Part shown: in pieces, positions 25,001 through 36,689 of the stretch | Numbering within the stretch: the first letter of the stretch is position 1 | Layout of the letters: every line of letters begins with the position of its first letter | Assembly (NCBI GenBank): GCA_000827265.1 | Contig: KN834771.1 | Location: forward strand, 451,330-515,329 | Direction: 5' to 3' | From: Collybiopsis luxurians FD-317 M1 | Lineage: Eukaryota; Basidiomycota; Agaricomycetes; Agaricales; Omphalotaceae | Length of the DNA: 64,000 nucleotides | Made by a program: the position numbers and the translations under genes | Notes under the pieces: model-generated | Database searches by the model: none | What the model was told of the DNA's origin: nothing | The model's input: the letters and a program-made list of their open reading frames with translations, nothing else

Positions 25001-25100
25001 TTCAGCTGCATTCAAGGGCGGATTGGATGTGGCATTAAGGGACACAGTTGTTCAACTGCATTCAAGGGCGGGTTGGATGTGACATTAAGGGACACAGTCG
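25001..25100. repeat. Exact-period 50-bp tandem duplication upstream of copy D
   Basis: 25001-25050 and 25051-25100 align base for base with a few substitutions. The unit includes CTGCATTCAAGGGCG and CATTAAGGGACACAG. Only copy D has two units. It lies directly upstream of that copy's TATAAG box. Confidence 0.85.
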
Positions 25101-25112
25101 CACTGCAATGCT

Positions 25113-25118
25113 TATAAG
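25113..25118 (+). promoter_or_regulatory. TATAAG box of 7TM copy D
   Basis: It lies 94 nt upstream of the ATG, immediately after the 50-bp duplication. Confidence 0.55.
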
Positions 25119-25206
25119 AAAGCGTGAATGGAGAAGGATATCCTTGAACTAATACCTGACGATTCTCTTCGCGTCCTGCGTAATAGCTTATACCAAAGGG
25201 CAAGTC

Positions 25207-26835
25207 ATGCTTTCGACGGTTCACATTGGCATAAACGCCAATCGAGGTGAGTTCGTACAAATGCCGAGAATGAAACTGCAGCTTTGATCCTGACTAGTTT
25301 CTGGATCTCCCACTTCGTCTGCTATACAGTGGTTGTTATCGTCTTTCTTGTCATCGCCCTTGTTACAATGCTGGCAAGGATATGCATTCGTTCTCGTAAT
25401 CGGCGGTTATGGTGGGATGATGGCTGTCAGTGTTCATGCAGTCTAGATCTCTTGCCGTTTCCTCTTACCCTTTTTTTCTCTTACTCCTCTGTCGAGTCTA
25501 GGTTCCTTTTTGGCCACTTTAATTGCATGTTTAATGTACGTAGGGGTCTCCCTATCTGAGAATACAACAGGTATATTTATTCACCAGTCATGCTCTCTAG
25601 AGACCTCACGTTGTTGCAGTGCCGACCACACCCAAAGCTCATCGACTGAAGATCATCCAATTCTGGTCAGTAAGTCCAGCATAGCAGTTAAATTCCGTGA
25701 GCTGAAATATATGCACAGGATTGTTCTCATATCCTATAGCATTGTGATTTGGTGAGCCTTCTCAACGAAAGCCCGAGCATGTTAGGTTTCATGTTGCAAT
25801 TGCCACTGACCCGGTAACTTGATCTAGGCTGGCTAAGATCACCTTGATGCTGTCAATAGTTCGACTCATTCCAACCTTCTTTCCCCTCCGGAGGGTATCA
25901 GAATTGGCTTCCATCGGGCTACTCTTGATGGGTATAAGCATCTCAATAACAAAAATCTATATCTGTGCCTCCGACGTTTCCTGGTACAGTTTGCCAAATC
26001 CTCTGTGTAGGGCTCTTAGCAATGCAACGCTCGGGACGGTAGAACTCATATGTAAGCCCTTTCGATCTATCCTGCTGGCAGCAATTGCCTTGAATCGTCT
26101 CCATGAAACAGTGTATGTTGCCGCAGATGTTATACTTCTGGTCCTACCGTTGCGACTGCTATACCATATCAGCCTTACAAGGAATAAAAAGAGGTATGCA
26201 GTGAGCATACATACCTTAAAATAAACCTTTCGGCGAATATGCGAACTAACAGATTCCTTATGTTTCAGAATGCTCATTTTCATGTTCAGTGTCAACTTGA
26301 TCACCAGCGCTATTTCGGTTTTCCATGCTGTATTTTTGATACTTGACGCTGGGAGCTTGTTAGCCGTGACTGTCGAGGTTGAGGTAAAAGAACTAATTTA
26401 ATCCTGCGAGTAAATTGCTCTTACATAGGAGCGCTTTAGGTCGGGACAGCGCTTGCAGCGGCAAATCTGGCTGTCATTGCGCCTCATCTCTACCGAATGA
26501 TCAACCCTGAAGGGGACTTCGATAGCAAGCCCTTCACATACTATCGAAGTGTCCAGCCAGATGGGGGTGTTCGTATGCGTCTGGTGGCGGACCTAGTACA
26601 GGACATTTGCTTGACAAATATGCCTCAAATGTCTATTGGCGCTACAGTTCGTCTTCCAGAATCTGACACGGAAATAATATCAGCAAATGTTTTTGCCCCG
26701 AATGGTGTAGAAAGTAAAGATCCTCAGTCAGACCGACTTCATCAATCATCTTTTGCTTCCTATAATTCGGTCCCTCCTCCGGCAGATAAAGGGCCATTAA
26801 AATCACAACATCACTCGGAGCAGCGTGATTCGTAG
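25207..26835 (+). CDS. Fungal rhodopsin-domain 7TM protein, copy D
   Basis: Nine exons as in copy B, from the ATG of MLSTVHIGINANR to the TAG at 26833-26835. Landmarks: ARICIRSRNRRLWWDDG (about 25370-25420), LSIVRLIPTFFPLRRVSELA (about 25850), IYICASDVSWYSLPNPLC, AADVILLVLPLRLLYHIS, MLIFMFSVNLITSAISVFHA and NPEGDFDSKPFTYYRSVQ (about 26505). The tail is full length (SDTEIISANVFAPNG). No frame damage is seen. Its tail and downstream block resemble copy B most. The promoter carries an extra 50-bp unit. Confidence 0.85.
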
Positions 26836-27757
26836 CAGTCTTTAAATTTTTTCATTTTTGAATTTGACAGAATATAATATACATATTTGCTGTGCGCCAT
26901 AATCATTGTGTAAGTAACCACCAATCTCGAATGAAGGAAATTGACTGCAACAATTTCAGCCGTGCTAGTGGTGGTATTAGATTGCGCTTTTCGTTCCGTG
27001 CGTGATGCGCGGCCCGCCAACAGACGCGACGCGATAATGCACCTCGTCGAAGGGGTTCCCGCCAGTACCTTGGTGACATTTCCTATTGATTCTTAACTCA
27101 AGTGCTGATCAGCATTATGTGACGCATTGTAATGGATGGAATTAGCCCGTTTTTGGCGGCGTACTCTCCATGATCGAGTCCTCTCGACACTCACCAGAAT
27201 TTCGCCTAAACTTACAAGGAGGTTTTCAAGAATTCCTTGATTGGCACGTTGTCCCATCTGCTGCTACATTCTGCAATATAAAGAAGCCAAGAATACCAGA
27301 CAAGCTTTATACATCTCAGCATGAGCAAGGGCTAGATGGCCATCAGATAGGATTCCCCAGTTTCAGTTTTTCTATGCTATCATCAGTGGTTGAGGACAGG
27401 ATGCATGCTTTTAGCAACTGGTGGATGCTTCCTCAATAGATCTCACAGTTAAACTTCACAGTTAGGATGGCAACCGACCAGCAGAATTTCTCATTCAACA
27501 CGAGTACTGATAGAATTCCTAGGCAGGGCTGGAAATTAAACCCTAAAGCTTTAACCACGTCTCTCCGGAGGTCCGGACCTCCATTTACCCTGTTCATATA
27601 ACATGAAATTTTCGCCTCCAATTGCGGTTTGGGTGGGGCGTGAAGGGACGCAATCGCAATGCTTATAAGACAGTGTTAAGGGAGAAGGATGTCGTCAAAC
27701 TCATATCTGACGATTCTCTTCGCGTCCTGCCAAATAGCATATATCAAAGGGCAAGTC
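26836..27757. other. Array spacer D-E
   Basis: It contains the shared downstream and upstream array blocks only; no independent gene is seen. A TATAAG box for copy E is at 27664-27669, 94 nt upstream of its ATG. Confidence 0.6.
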
Positions 27758-29364
27758 ATGCTTTCGAAGATTCACATTGGCATAAACGCCAATCGAGGTG
27801 AGTTCACACTCATGCCGAATATAACCCACTAATTTCTGGATCCCCAACTTCGTCTACTATGCAGTGGTCGTTATCGTCTTTCTGGTCATTGCCCTTGTTA
27901 CGATGCTGGCGAGGATATGCATTCGTTCTCGTAATCGGCGGTTATGGTGGGATGATGGCTGTCAGTGTTCATGTCTCGATCTTTTACCGTTTCCTCTTAC
28001 CCTTTTTTCTGTTACTCTTCTATCGAGTCTAGGTTCTTTTTTGGCCACGTTAATTGCAGGTTTAATGTACGTAGGGGAATCCCTAGCTGATAATACAGCA
28101 GGTATATTTCATTCCCCAGTCGCGCTCTCTAGAGGCCTCACTTGGTTGCAGTGCCGACCACACTCAAAGCTCGTCGACTGAAGATCATCCAATTTTGGTC
28201 AGTAAGTCCAGCATAGCAGTTAGGTACCCTGAGCTGAATTATATACACAGGATTGTTCTCACATCCTATAGCTTTTCCATTTGGTGAGCCTTCTCGGCGG
28301 AAGCTTCGAACATGTTAGGTTTTATGTCGCGGTTGCCACTGACCCGATAACTTGATTCAGGCTAGCTAAAATCACCTTGATGCTGTCAATAGTTCGACTC
28401 ATTCCAACCTTCTTCACCCTCCGCAGGGTATCAGAATTGGCTTCCATCGGGTTGCTTTTAATGGGTATAAGCGTCTCAACAACAAAAATATATATCTGTG
28501 CCTCCGACGTTTCCTGGTACCATTCATCGAATCCTCTGTGTAGGTCCCTTAGCAATACAACACTGGGGACAGTAGAAGTCATAAGTAAGCTCTTTCTGTC
28601 TTTCCTGCTCGCAGCAATCGCCTTGACTCGTCCCCTTGAACAAGTTTTTATAGCCGCAGACGTTATACTTCTGGTCATACCGCTGCGGCTGCTATACCAT
28701 GTTAGTCTCTCAAGAAATAAAAAGAGGTACGCAGTGAGCGTACCTGTCTTAAAGTAAACATTTCGGCGAATATGCGAACTGACAGATTCCTTACGTTTCA
28801 GAATGCTCATCCTCATGTTCAGTATCAACTTAATCACCAGCGCCATTTCGGTTTTCCATGCTGTACTTTTGATAGTTGACGCTTGGAGCTTGTTAGCCGT
28901 GACTATCGAAGTCGAGGTAAAAAATCAACTTGATCCTGTGAATAAATTGCTCTTACATAGAAGCGCTTCAGGTCGGGACAGCACTCGCAGCGGCCAATCT
29001 GGCTGTCATTGCGCCTCATCTCTATCGAATGATCAACCCTGAAGGAGACTTCGATAGCAAGCCCTTCAGGTATTATCGAAGTGTCCAGCCAGATGGGGGT
29101 ATTCGTATGCGTCGAGTAGCTGACCTGGTGCCAGACATTTGCTTGACAAATGAGCCTCAACTGTCTATCGGTGCTATAGGTTGTGTTTCTACGACTGTTC
29201 GTCTTCCAGAATCTGACACGGAAACAACATCAGAGAATATTTCTGCACCGAGCGCTGTAGAAAGTAAAAACTCTCAGCCCAGTTTACATCATCAATCATC
29301 GTTTGTTTTTCACGACCCGGATGCTCTCTCACAGGGATCTCGCTCGTTGCAGCATGATTCGTAG
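27758..29364 (+). CDS. Fungal rhodopsin-domain 7TM protein, copy E
   Basis: Nine-exon gene from MLSKIHIGINANR to the TAG at 29362-29364. Landmarks: ARICIRSRNRRLWWDDG, LSIVRLIPTFFTLRRVSELA (about 28380), IYICASDVSWYHSSNPLC, AADVILLVIPLRLLYHVS, NPEGDFDSKPFRYYRSVQ (about 29040). The tail differs from copies B-D after SAPSAVESKN and ends in a segment shared with copy F (HHQSSFVFHD against HHHSSFVSLD). Copies E and F therefore form one subgroup. Splice sites appear intact. Confidence 0.85.
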
Positions 29365-29673
29365 CAATCACATGTTGAAAGTCTTTTTTTTCTTTCTTTT
29401 TCTGGAATGAACACGATGAAAGATACTCACATACTGTATGCAATAGTAATCTTGTAAACACCTGCAAGCTCGAATGAGGAGAACGCGTTGTAATAATATA
29501 CGCGTTCGGCCCGGGCCGCTGAAATGAACTTCCCATAAAAAGTTCCGTTTTTGGCGAGATGAACCTCAATAACCGAGATGCCGTCCTAACGCTGGAGCGG
29601 CTTCTCGGCCACCATTCAGCTTGCCAAAACGGGGATCCTGAGCAAATCCTGAGAACGTCTTTGATGGGGAAGT

Positions 29674-29836
29674 AAGGCCTTATCAATACGAGCTGCACGG
29701 TAGAGGGGAACTAAAAAATCTTATCGCGTCCTCGTCGATCGAGCTCCCTGGTCGCTACATTGTTATGATGAAGCGGGGAAGCTGTTACTCCCAGAAGAAC
29801 GCCACATAGAGCAAAAAAAAGGGCGAGAAGGAGCAT
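29674..29836 (-). pseudogene. Exon-1 remnant of the small secreted-protein gene
   Basis: It is a near copy of exon 1 and the start of the intron of the gene at 32669-33400. The ATG at 29836 opens a signal-peptide-like segment (MLLLALFFALCGVLLGVTAS) followed by the shared TRELDRRGR end. The 5' splice site GGTAAGG has become GATAAGA, and exon 2 is missing. The position relative to copy E mirrors that of the complete gene relative to copy F, so it was probably part of the same duplicated unit and was then deleted. Confidence 0.85.
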
Positions 29837-29849
29837 TTTTTAGTGACTT

Positions 29850-30748
29850 TTGATTTTTTTCTCGCCCTCTAATTGCATATGTATCTCAATTAGAAGAGCC
29901 TTGGAACTCTAGACCTCACCAGAATTGAAAAATTATGCTATGATTCAGTACCCGGCGTCAGCGTTGTCGCCTGATCTACGTTTACAGAGCCCTGATACTA
30001 CATTATACATGGCTTCGACGACCACCAATACCGGTGTCCGGTAGGCTTCTCATTGGAAAATCGAACCGTGGAGTTCCGGCCAGTACCTTGGCGATGTTTT
30101 CGTATTGATTTCCTAGCTCTAAGCTCAAGTGCTTTTAAGGATCAAGTGGTGCATTGTAATGGGCGGCGTTAACTCTAGGAGGGCGGTGTACTCTCCATGA
30201 TCCTCTCGACAATCACTAGCCTCCAGTAAATTTCGCCTAAACTTACAAAGAAGTTTTCAAGTATTCCTTGACTGGCATCCTGGTCCATCTACAGCTACAT
30301 CTTTCAATTTATAGGAGCCAAGAATACCCAACGAGTTTTATAAATCTCAGAATGAGCCCGGGCTAGACGGTCATCAGATAGGATGTAATACAGATTCAGT
30401 TCCAATTTTTCTATACTTGGAGCGCCAGTTCACAGTAAGGATGGCAACCGACGAGCAGGATCTCTTATTAAACATGTGTACTGAAATGATTTTTAGACAG
30501 GCCTGGAAAGAAAATTCGAAAACTTTAACATATCTCCGGAATTCCAGACCTCATCTTACCCTGTCTACAGAGTTAGACATTTTCGCCTCCGCCAATTGCA
30601 TTCAAGGACGGATTGGACATGCATGTTATGAAGTGACACAGTCGGAATGGATATAAGAAAGCATCAATGGAGAAGGATACGCTTCTCTAACTCATGCCCG
30701 ACGATCTTCTACCTGCCCCGCATAATAACATATACCAGAGAGTGAGCC
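29850..30748. other. Array spacer E-F
   Basis: Shared upstream array block; no independent gene seen. A TATAAG box for copy F is at 30652-30657, 97 nt upstream of its ATG. Confidence 0.6.
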
Positions 30749-32331
30749 ATGCTTTCGAAGATTCATATTGGCTTAAATGCCAACCGAGGTGAGTTCATAC
30801 CTATGCCGAATATGATATCGCAACTTGGATCCTCACTAACCTTTGGATTTTCACCTTTGTCTACTATGCAGTGGTTGTTATCGCTTTTCTGCTCATGGTC
30901 CTTGTTACGATGCTGGTGAGGATATGCATTCGCTCTCGTAATCGGCGGTTATGGTGGGACGATGGCTGTCAGTGTTCATGTCTCGACGTTTCGCTATTTT
31001 CTCTTACTCATCTTTCAATTTTAGGTACCTTTTTAGCCGCCTTGTTCACAGTATTAATGTACGTAGGAGAAATTCTAGCTGATCATACAGCAGGTAGGTT
31101 TCATTCCCCGGTCATACTCTATCAAAAAACCGACGTTGTCGCAGTGCCGGCCACACCCAATGCCCATCGACTCAAGATCATCCAATTTTGGTCAGGAAGT
31201 CGAACACGGCGGTTGCATTCCGTGAGCTGAATTATATACCCAGGGTCATTCTTATAGCCTACTGCTTTGCAATTTGGTGAGAAATTGGTGGCGAAAGCCT
31301 GAGCGTGTTAAAATTTATATCTACTTATCTTGATCTACATAGGTTTGCTAAAATCACCTTGATGCTGTCAATTGTCCGCCTCATCCCAACTTTTTTGACC
31401 CTTCGGAGAGTATCCGAATTGGCTTCCATCGGGTTTCTTCTGATGTGTACAAGCATCACAACGTATAAAATTTATATCTGCGCCTCTGACGTTTCCTGGT
31501 ACAAATTACCAAACCCTCTATGTAAGGCCATTAGTCTCAGAGCGATTGGGATCACGGAACTCATAAGTAAGCTCTCCCATTTTCCTTTCCTGTATCGATC
31601 ACTTGGCTCACCTGATTTATCGAGCGTACGTTGCCGCGGATGTTACACTACTTGCCATACCGCTGCGGCTGCTTTATCACGTCAGCCTCTCAACGGATAA
31701 AAAGAGGTATGCAGTAAGCGTACCGTAAAGTTTCCGAGCATATGTGAACTGACAGATCCCATATGTTTCAGAATGCTCATTTTCATGTTCAGCGTCAACT
31801 TGATCACCAGCGCGATTTCAATTCTACATGTTATACTTCTGATAGATGATGCCTGGAGCTTGTTAAACGTGACTCTCGAAGTCGAGGTGAAAGCGCTCAC
31901 TAAATCCTATGAATGTTTTATTCTTATTAGTGCTTTAGGTCGGGATAGCACTTGTAACGGCTAATCTGGCTGTCATTGTGCCATACTTCTATCGAATGAT
32001 CAACCCTGAGGGAGATTTCGATAGTAAGCCCTTCACGTACTATCGAAGTGTCCAGCCAGATGGGGGTGTTCGTATGCGTCGAGTGGCAGACCTAGTAACA
32101 GACATTCGCTCGACAAATGAGCCTCAACTGTCTGTCAGTGCTATAGGTCGTGTTCCTACGACTATTCGTCTTCCAGAATCTGACACAGAAACGATATCAG
32201 CAAATGTTTCTGCCGCGAGCAGTGTAGAAAGTAAAAATTCCCAGTCCAGTTTGCATCATCACTCATCGTTTGTTTCTCTTGATTCGGATGTCCTCTCACG
32301 GGAATCCAGCTCGTTACAGCTTGATTCGTAG
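30749..32331 (+). CDS. Fungal rhodopsin-domain 7TM protein, copy F
   Basis: Nine-exon gene from MLSKIHIGLNANR to the TAG at 32329-32331. Landmarks: ARICIRSRNRRLWWDDG (about 30915-30965), LSIVRLIPTFLTLRRVSELA (about 31360), IYICASDVSWYKLPNPLC, the RAYVAADVTLLAIPLRLLYH region (about 31630) and NPEGDFDSKPFTYYRSVQ (about 32005). The acceptor before the AADV exon reads TATCGAG, a weaker context than the CAG/TAG/AAG of other copies. The full-length tail resembles that of E. It is a predicted seven-helix membrane protein of unknown function. Confidence 0.82.
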
Positions 32332-32668
32332 CGTTCACATGTTTAACGTCTCTTTTTTTTCTTTCCTTTTCTGGAACGAACACCATGAAAGATACTTAGA
32401 TACTGGATGCAATAGTCTTCTTGTAAATCATGTAAATACACGCAAGCTCGGATGAAGAGAACGCGTTATATGTGCGATGTGTTCGCCCCGGGCCAGTTGA
32501 AAGGCACGATCGGTCACGACCATGTGACGTCCCGCGACGAAGTTCACCTATCATAGCATTTCATTTGAAATTTGAACGTTCGGACGCCCGAAACCGATGG
32601 CTAGGATTGCATCTCTTCGATGTGATACAAATTTACTACGTAAATAAGTATGTAACCGGGTTGGCATT

Positions 32669-33400
32669 CTAGTTAAGGAGATCTTTAAGAGAAGGGTTTT
32701 GCCCAGATGTGCTTGGACGCAGGCCCCCGGGAGCCTGCGACCCAGAGGATCCCACCCCAGCCTCGCTTTGCCCAGATGCTTGACCCCCCGCAGCCTGAGA
32801 TCCAGAGGCCCCTGCAGCAGTATTTCCCGACTGTGCTTTCCCTGGCTTATGATCGTCCGGAGTATCCTTGAGCCACTCATTATTGAAGTTAACATCACCT
32901 CGAATGTATTTCCCCAAAATCTGCATAATGGCGTTTTTAAATTCCATCACCGAGCTGGACTTGAGAGCCGCAATAGCGCTTAAAGCGTCATCTCTGCCCT
33001 GACTTCCATCTGTCTTGACATCGGGGAAATGGACCTGACACACGGTGTGTAGAAGTTTTCTTTCGTTCGGGTTTAGCTTCCTGTTTACTCTGAAGACGCT
33101 GTTCTCCTGCCCTCCGTATCCCTTTATGAGAGCGAAGCCTTGTTCTGACAGGAAGAACGCGGGTCCAATTTGTTCTGCGTGATACCTTACGGCGACGACT
33201 CGAAGATCGGTAGCTGCAACAATGCCAAAAGGCCTTATCAATACGAGCTGCACGGTAGAGGGGAACTAAAAAACCTTACCGCGTCCTCGTCGATCGAGCT
33301 CCTTGGTCGCTGCATCGTTATGACGAAGCGGGGAAGCTGTTACCGCCAGAAGGCTGGCAAGAACACTGCATAGAGCAAAAAAACGGGCGAGAAGGAGCAT
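32669..33400 (-). CDS. Small secreted protein, unknown function
   Basis: Two exons: 33400-33280 and 33213-32669, with a 66-nt GT-AG intron; 221 aa. A classical signal peptide (MLLLARFFALCSVLASLLAV, then TAS) is followed by a short pro-like stretch ending ELDRRGR, which could be a dibasic processing site. The middle has ERKLLHTVCQVHFPDVK and EFKNAIMQILGKYIRG. The C-terminal 60 residues are low complexity in Gly, Ala, Ser and Gln. Only one Cys is seen in the mature part. I recognise no family. It lies convergently downstream of 7TM copy F, and a truncated copy lies in the same place after copy E. A secreted or cell-wall role is inference from the leader only. Confidence 0.75.
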
Positions 33401-33916
33401 TTTTAAGTGAGTTTTGAGAGCTATAAAACCAGGGTGCCGGCAAGTGAGCGGAAGCGAACTGAGCGCAAGGAACCTGACATACGTTAGTGATTATGAATTG
33501 AAGAATATGGCCAGCAGATTCTTCCAACGTTCAAAGTACTATAGAGAGAATGAGTAAACGCATAAGCTGATATGGTAACTAAATGGCATACCGGACCAGC
33601 GCAGTGAATATTCCTTCATAACGCGAGCTGGCATTTATACGAATGGAGAAGAGATGCTGTGCGGTCAAGGATAAAAATTTATGCTAGGGAGGTGCGCGAG
33701 TCGGCGAATTTGTCGGCGAATTTGTCTTAGGTACTTCAAATGAGCCAGCGGTAAGGATAATTCATATATGCAGGCGAAAATTGATTCCGCGATGTGGTTT
33801 GTGTACTTATGCTGTGCGCATCGTTATGCCAGGAAATACTATTACTGACCATCTGCACCGTTCACAAATCGAGGTGAACAAATCGCTGAGAGCGAGCTAA
33901 ATACGTTTCATTACTG
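33401..33916. other. Intergenic region
   Basis: Upstream of the secreted-protein gene. No further gene recognised. Confidence 0.4.
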
Positions 33917-34019
33917 GGCGCTATAGCCAAGTGGTTACGGCGACAGATTAGAATACATGAGGTGGTAGTGCTTGATCTGTTCCTCTTTGAGGGCGCAGGT
34001 TCGAATCCTGCTGGCGTCG
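33917..34019 (+). tRNA. tRNA-Ser(AGA) with a 21-nt intron
   Basis: The acceptor arms GGCGCTA (33917-33923) and TGGCGTC (34012-34018) pair fully with two G-U wobbles; the discriminator is G34019. The D arm is GCC...GGC. The anticodon stem is ACAGA/TCTGT and the anticodon AGA is at 33950-33952. The intron 33954-33974 sits at the canonical position after base 37. A long class II variable arm is followed by the T arm GCAGG-TTCGAAT-CCTGC. All structural elements are present, so it is probably functional. Confidence 0.93.
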
Positions 34020-34037
34020 ATAGCCTGGGGGTATTGC

Positions 34038-34042
34038 TTTTT
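34038..34042 (+). terminator. Pol III terminator of tRNA-Ser
   Basis: TTTTT begins 19 nt after the mature 3' end. Confidence 0.6.
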
Positions 34043-35115
34043 AATGTATTTTTCTCACTCTCTCTTGCAATATGTACAGAAATGTCACCGACGGGAATCC
34101 AAGTTTGAATTGAAGGACCCACTATAGTCTACCGATCAATCTTGGTAATGTTGCTTCGGTTTCACGAAATGGGGATATCTGTTTCGTAATATGTAAAAGT
34201 ACCCAAAAATACCCATATATAGCCGTGGGTCCTGGTAATGCGGAATTTCCTATTTTGGAGTTACCCAGGTTCTTTTACAGCTTATTACATCCTTAGATTT
34301 CGAACCCACCAGCATCACTGTACGAGACTTTCACGATGACTTGCCATCGTCTTCCAACCTACAGCTAGTGACGTGTCCCGTTATTTCCCGGCCACAAAAT
34401 GCTATCGAGCACGGCGACTTGACTAGACAGCAGAAGATATCGTAGGTTTGGAGGCCCGAGTCGTTATGACGGTAGACATTATTGATTGAATGATGAACCT
34501 CGATAGTAACGGATTCGGTTTTCCAAGGTCCAAATCTTGTACAGTTGAAAGCCACAGGGTCCCTGGAAAGCATACAAGATGTCTTTTTGGGATCGAACCG
34601 CGTATTGGCCCTCCGGGCGTTGATCAACCGAGAGATTCCATAGTCGAAAAAGTCCCATCAGCTAGAGTTGCATTCACTCGCTATATTTGTATCATTTGTA
34701 TAGGTAACAGGAACGACACATCCCGATAATGGAAAAAAGGGACAGCGGCTCCCACACGTGTCACGGTGACTCTCAGTGAGCGACCATGAGCGTCTGCGAT
34801 TCAACGATTCAAGAATGGGGCTTGTCTTTCATTTCTCGGATGTCATTCATTTTGGGCGGCACAGCTTCTGCGCTCGAGAGGCATTTCTATATATACGGGG
34901 CAAGATTCGACTGGCGTATCATTTATTCGAGCTTTTTTGCTCTTTGCTGCTTCGAGTTTCATGGTATAGCTCTTGGGTAAAGCCTTCTTCAATCGTACAG
35001 AAGATTCGAAAACCGTGTATCGTCTCATTTCACGTTTGTGTTTGCACTTTCTTCCTTGGGCTGAAGCTGATTAGACTATAATTTCTTAGGAACAACAGAC
35101 GAGATTTTCTCTGCA
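34043..35115. other. Intergenic region
   Basis: No gene recognised. A tRNA-like T-loop on the minus strand near 34590 lacks a foldable body. Confidence 0.4.
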
Positions 35116-36686
35116 ATGACCGAAGCAGGCTCGACGGCAGCAAGCGCAGAATCCAGCAGAGAACAAGCTTTGTATATCCTTTTTACCGTCTTCCAGCTCG
35201 CAGGTCTCGGTGGCCTTATCATCATTTTCATTACCGCGTGGGCAACTTCTGTGGTCCAAAAACGACATCTCTGCTGGTCGAGCTTTATTCTTTCATGGAT
35301 TATATCATCCCTTTCATACAGGTATGTGTTTCATCCCCATCCAAGTTCTACTACTTTGACTGATCCCAGTCTTCTCCGCAGTCTTCTAGCGGGAACTTCG
35401 CTCGACTGGCAGCCGGGTTATTCTCTCTGTTTGGCGCAGGCTGTTCTGATTTATACCGTTCCAACACTGTAAGTTTCCGCAGCCCAGAGTCCAGCGTAAG
35501 ATGTTGACGAATTATTCGGTTTAGGACGGCTTGCACTAGCCTGGCTCTCGTCATACAGGTAGGATCAACATATTATGATTTTGGCACGAAAAATTTGCTA
35601 ACTCTATCACAGGTTTTGCTGACCGTACGCTCATTCACAACGCCCCCAATGTCTCCCTTGAGTGCCAGGCCTTCCTCTGATAGATTGTGGACCTTTATGG
35701 TCGGCCTCCGTTCCCCTATTCGCTTCCTAAACCTCATGCTGATGAAACACCCATCTTTTAGCTGTTATTCGTTCCATACCTCCTCGGAGCGGCGATGTTT
35801 ACCCTATCTCTAGTCATCGGTCTCAAGGATCACGATACGGTGACTAGGCCACCGGGTGGATTTTACTGCAACATGAAAGACACTCTCCCGTCAGTACACC
35901 CTCCACCCTCTTTCTCCCGCTTATGCTTATTCATTCATTCGTTGTTGGTCAAACAGAGGAAAAATCTCCGCCATTGTCGTTGCAGCAATCATGATCATTT
36001 GCGTCTTCCTGGGCGGCACCATCTCCATCATTCTCCGGCGACACTGGCGCGTGTTTACCAACCAAAGTCGTACGCCGCTTGCGACGGCGATGAGAGTGCT
36101 GTGCTTTAGTGCGTTTTCGGTTGTGGCGATTGTGTGAGTTATTGTCAATGTTTTTCTCTTTTTCTTCACCCTGTTCTTCCTTCCGTCCTGCCGTTCCCGA
36201 TGGCGGTGGTGGATGGTTTTGTTTTTTGTTTGTTTGTTTTGACGCGGAGCTAACTGTGGAGCCTTTAGGTTAGGGATCATATTCTTCTTTACGCCACGAA
36301 GTAGTCATGGGCCAGGGTTAGAAATCGTTCTTTCTCTGAGTGAGTTGGATGCTTTCCCTTCTCCGCTCGTATCAGTTCAACTAACGAACCTATTACCCCT
36401 TTTAGTGCCCGTAGCAGCCGTCCTCGTCTTCGGAACCCAAAAAGACCTCATCGAGCCCTGGAAATCCGGCTTCCAAAAATGTCTCCGCTGCCTTGCATCC
36501 TGTTTCCGTCGCAAGCGGGACCCACACACGCAGAGCACGAGTACGAGACACGCGAGCTCGTCGAGATTGTGCGGGAGTGAGAGTCAGAGTAGTCCGGATG
36601 GGAGTATACTTAGTTTTAATGAGTATGTGGCTGGGGTGAGGATGGAGGCTGGTCAGAATATTTGGCGGGGTTCGGAATCATCATAA
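35116..36686 (+). CDS. Seven-helix receptor-like membrane protein (GPCR-like)
   Basis: Eight exons fit one frame: 35116-35321, 35382-35468, 35525-35558, 35613-35699, 35762-35889, 35957-36133, 36269-36339 and 36406-36686. The exon 4 donor is the least certain. Helices are visible as ALYILFTVFQLAGLGGLIII, a second in the HLCWSSFILSWIISSL region, then LDWQPGYSLCLAQAVLIYTV, LTACTSLALVIQVLLTV, LLFVPYLLGAAMFTLSLVIG, ISAIVVAAIMIICVFLGG, VVAIVLGIIFFF and VPVAAVLVFGTQKD. The conserved SLDWQPGYSLCLAQA pattern is common in basidiomycete 7TM proteins of unknown ligand. The C-terminal tail has a basic Cys-containing patch (CLRCLASCFRRKRD) and a Ser-rich end, as in signalling receptors. It is unrelated in sequence to the rhodopsin-domain array. 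Confidence 0.75.
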
Positions 36687-36689
36687 TGT

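Larger units (their letters stand above)
16280..32530 (+). repeat. Tandem array of five 7TM gene units (B-F)
   Basis: Each unit carries a common upstream block, a TATAAG box, one nine-exon 7TM gene and a common downstream block ending near motifs such as GAACGCGTTCGGCCCG. The upstream block includes ACCTTGGCGACATTTTCC-like sequence, TTGATTGGCATCCTGCCCC-like sequence and AAGAATACCAGACAA-like sequence. Units are about 2.4-3 kb apart, except between C and D, where about 2.4 kb of unrelated AT-rich sequence intervenes. Exons, introns and promoters are duplicated together, so the array arose by unequal crossover or segmental duplication, not by retroposition. Confidence 0.85.

Noticed and set aside
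25001..25100. CRISPR-like direct repeats
   Set aside because: Only two adjacent units with no spacers, in a eukaryotic genome; it is a simple tandem duplication.
33862..34122. 86-codon minus-strand ORF across the tRNA region
   Set aside because: It is the reverse translation of the tRNA gene and its flanks, not a protein gene.
34580..34660. Possible minus-strand tRNA (GGTTCGATCCC T-loop)
   Set aside because: The T stem does not pair to five bases and no consistent acceptor/anticodon fold was found.
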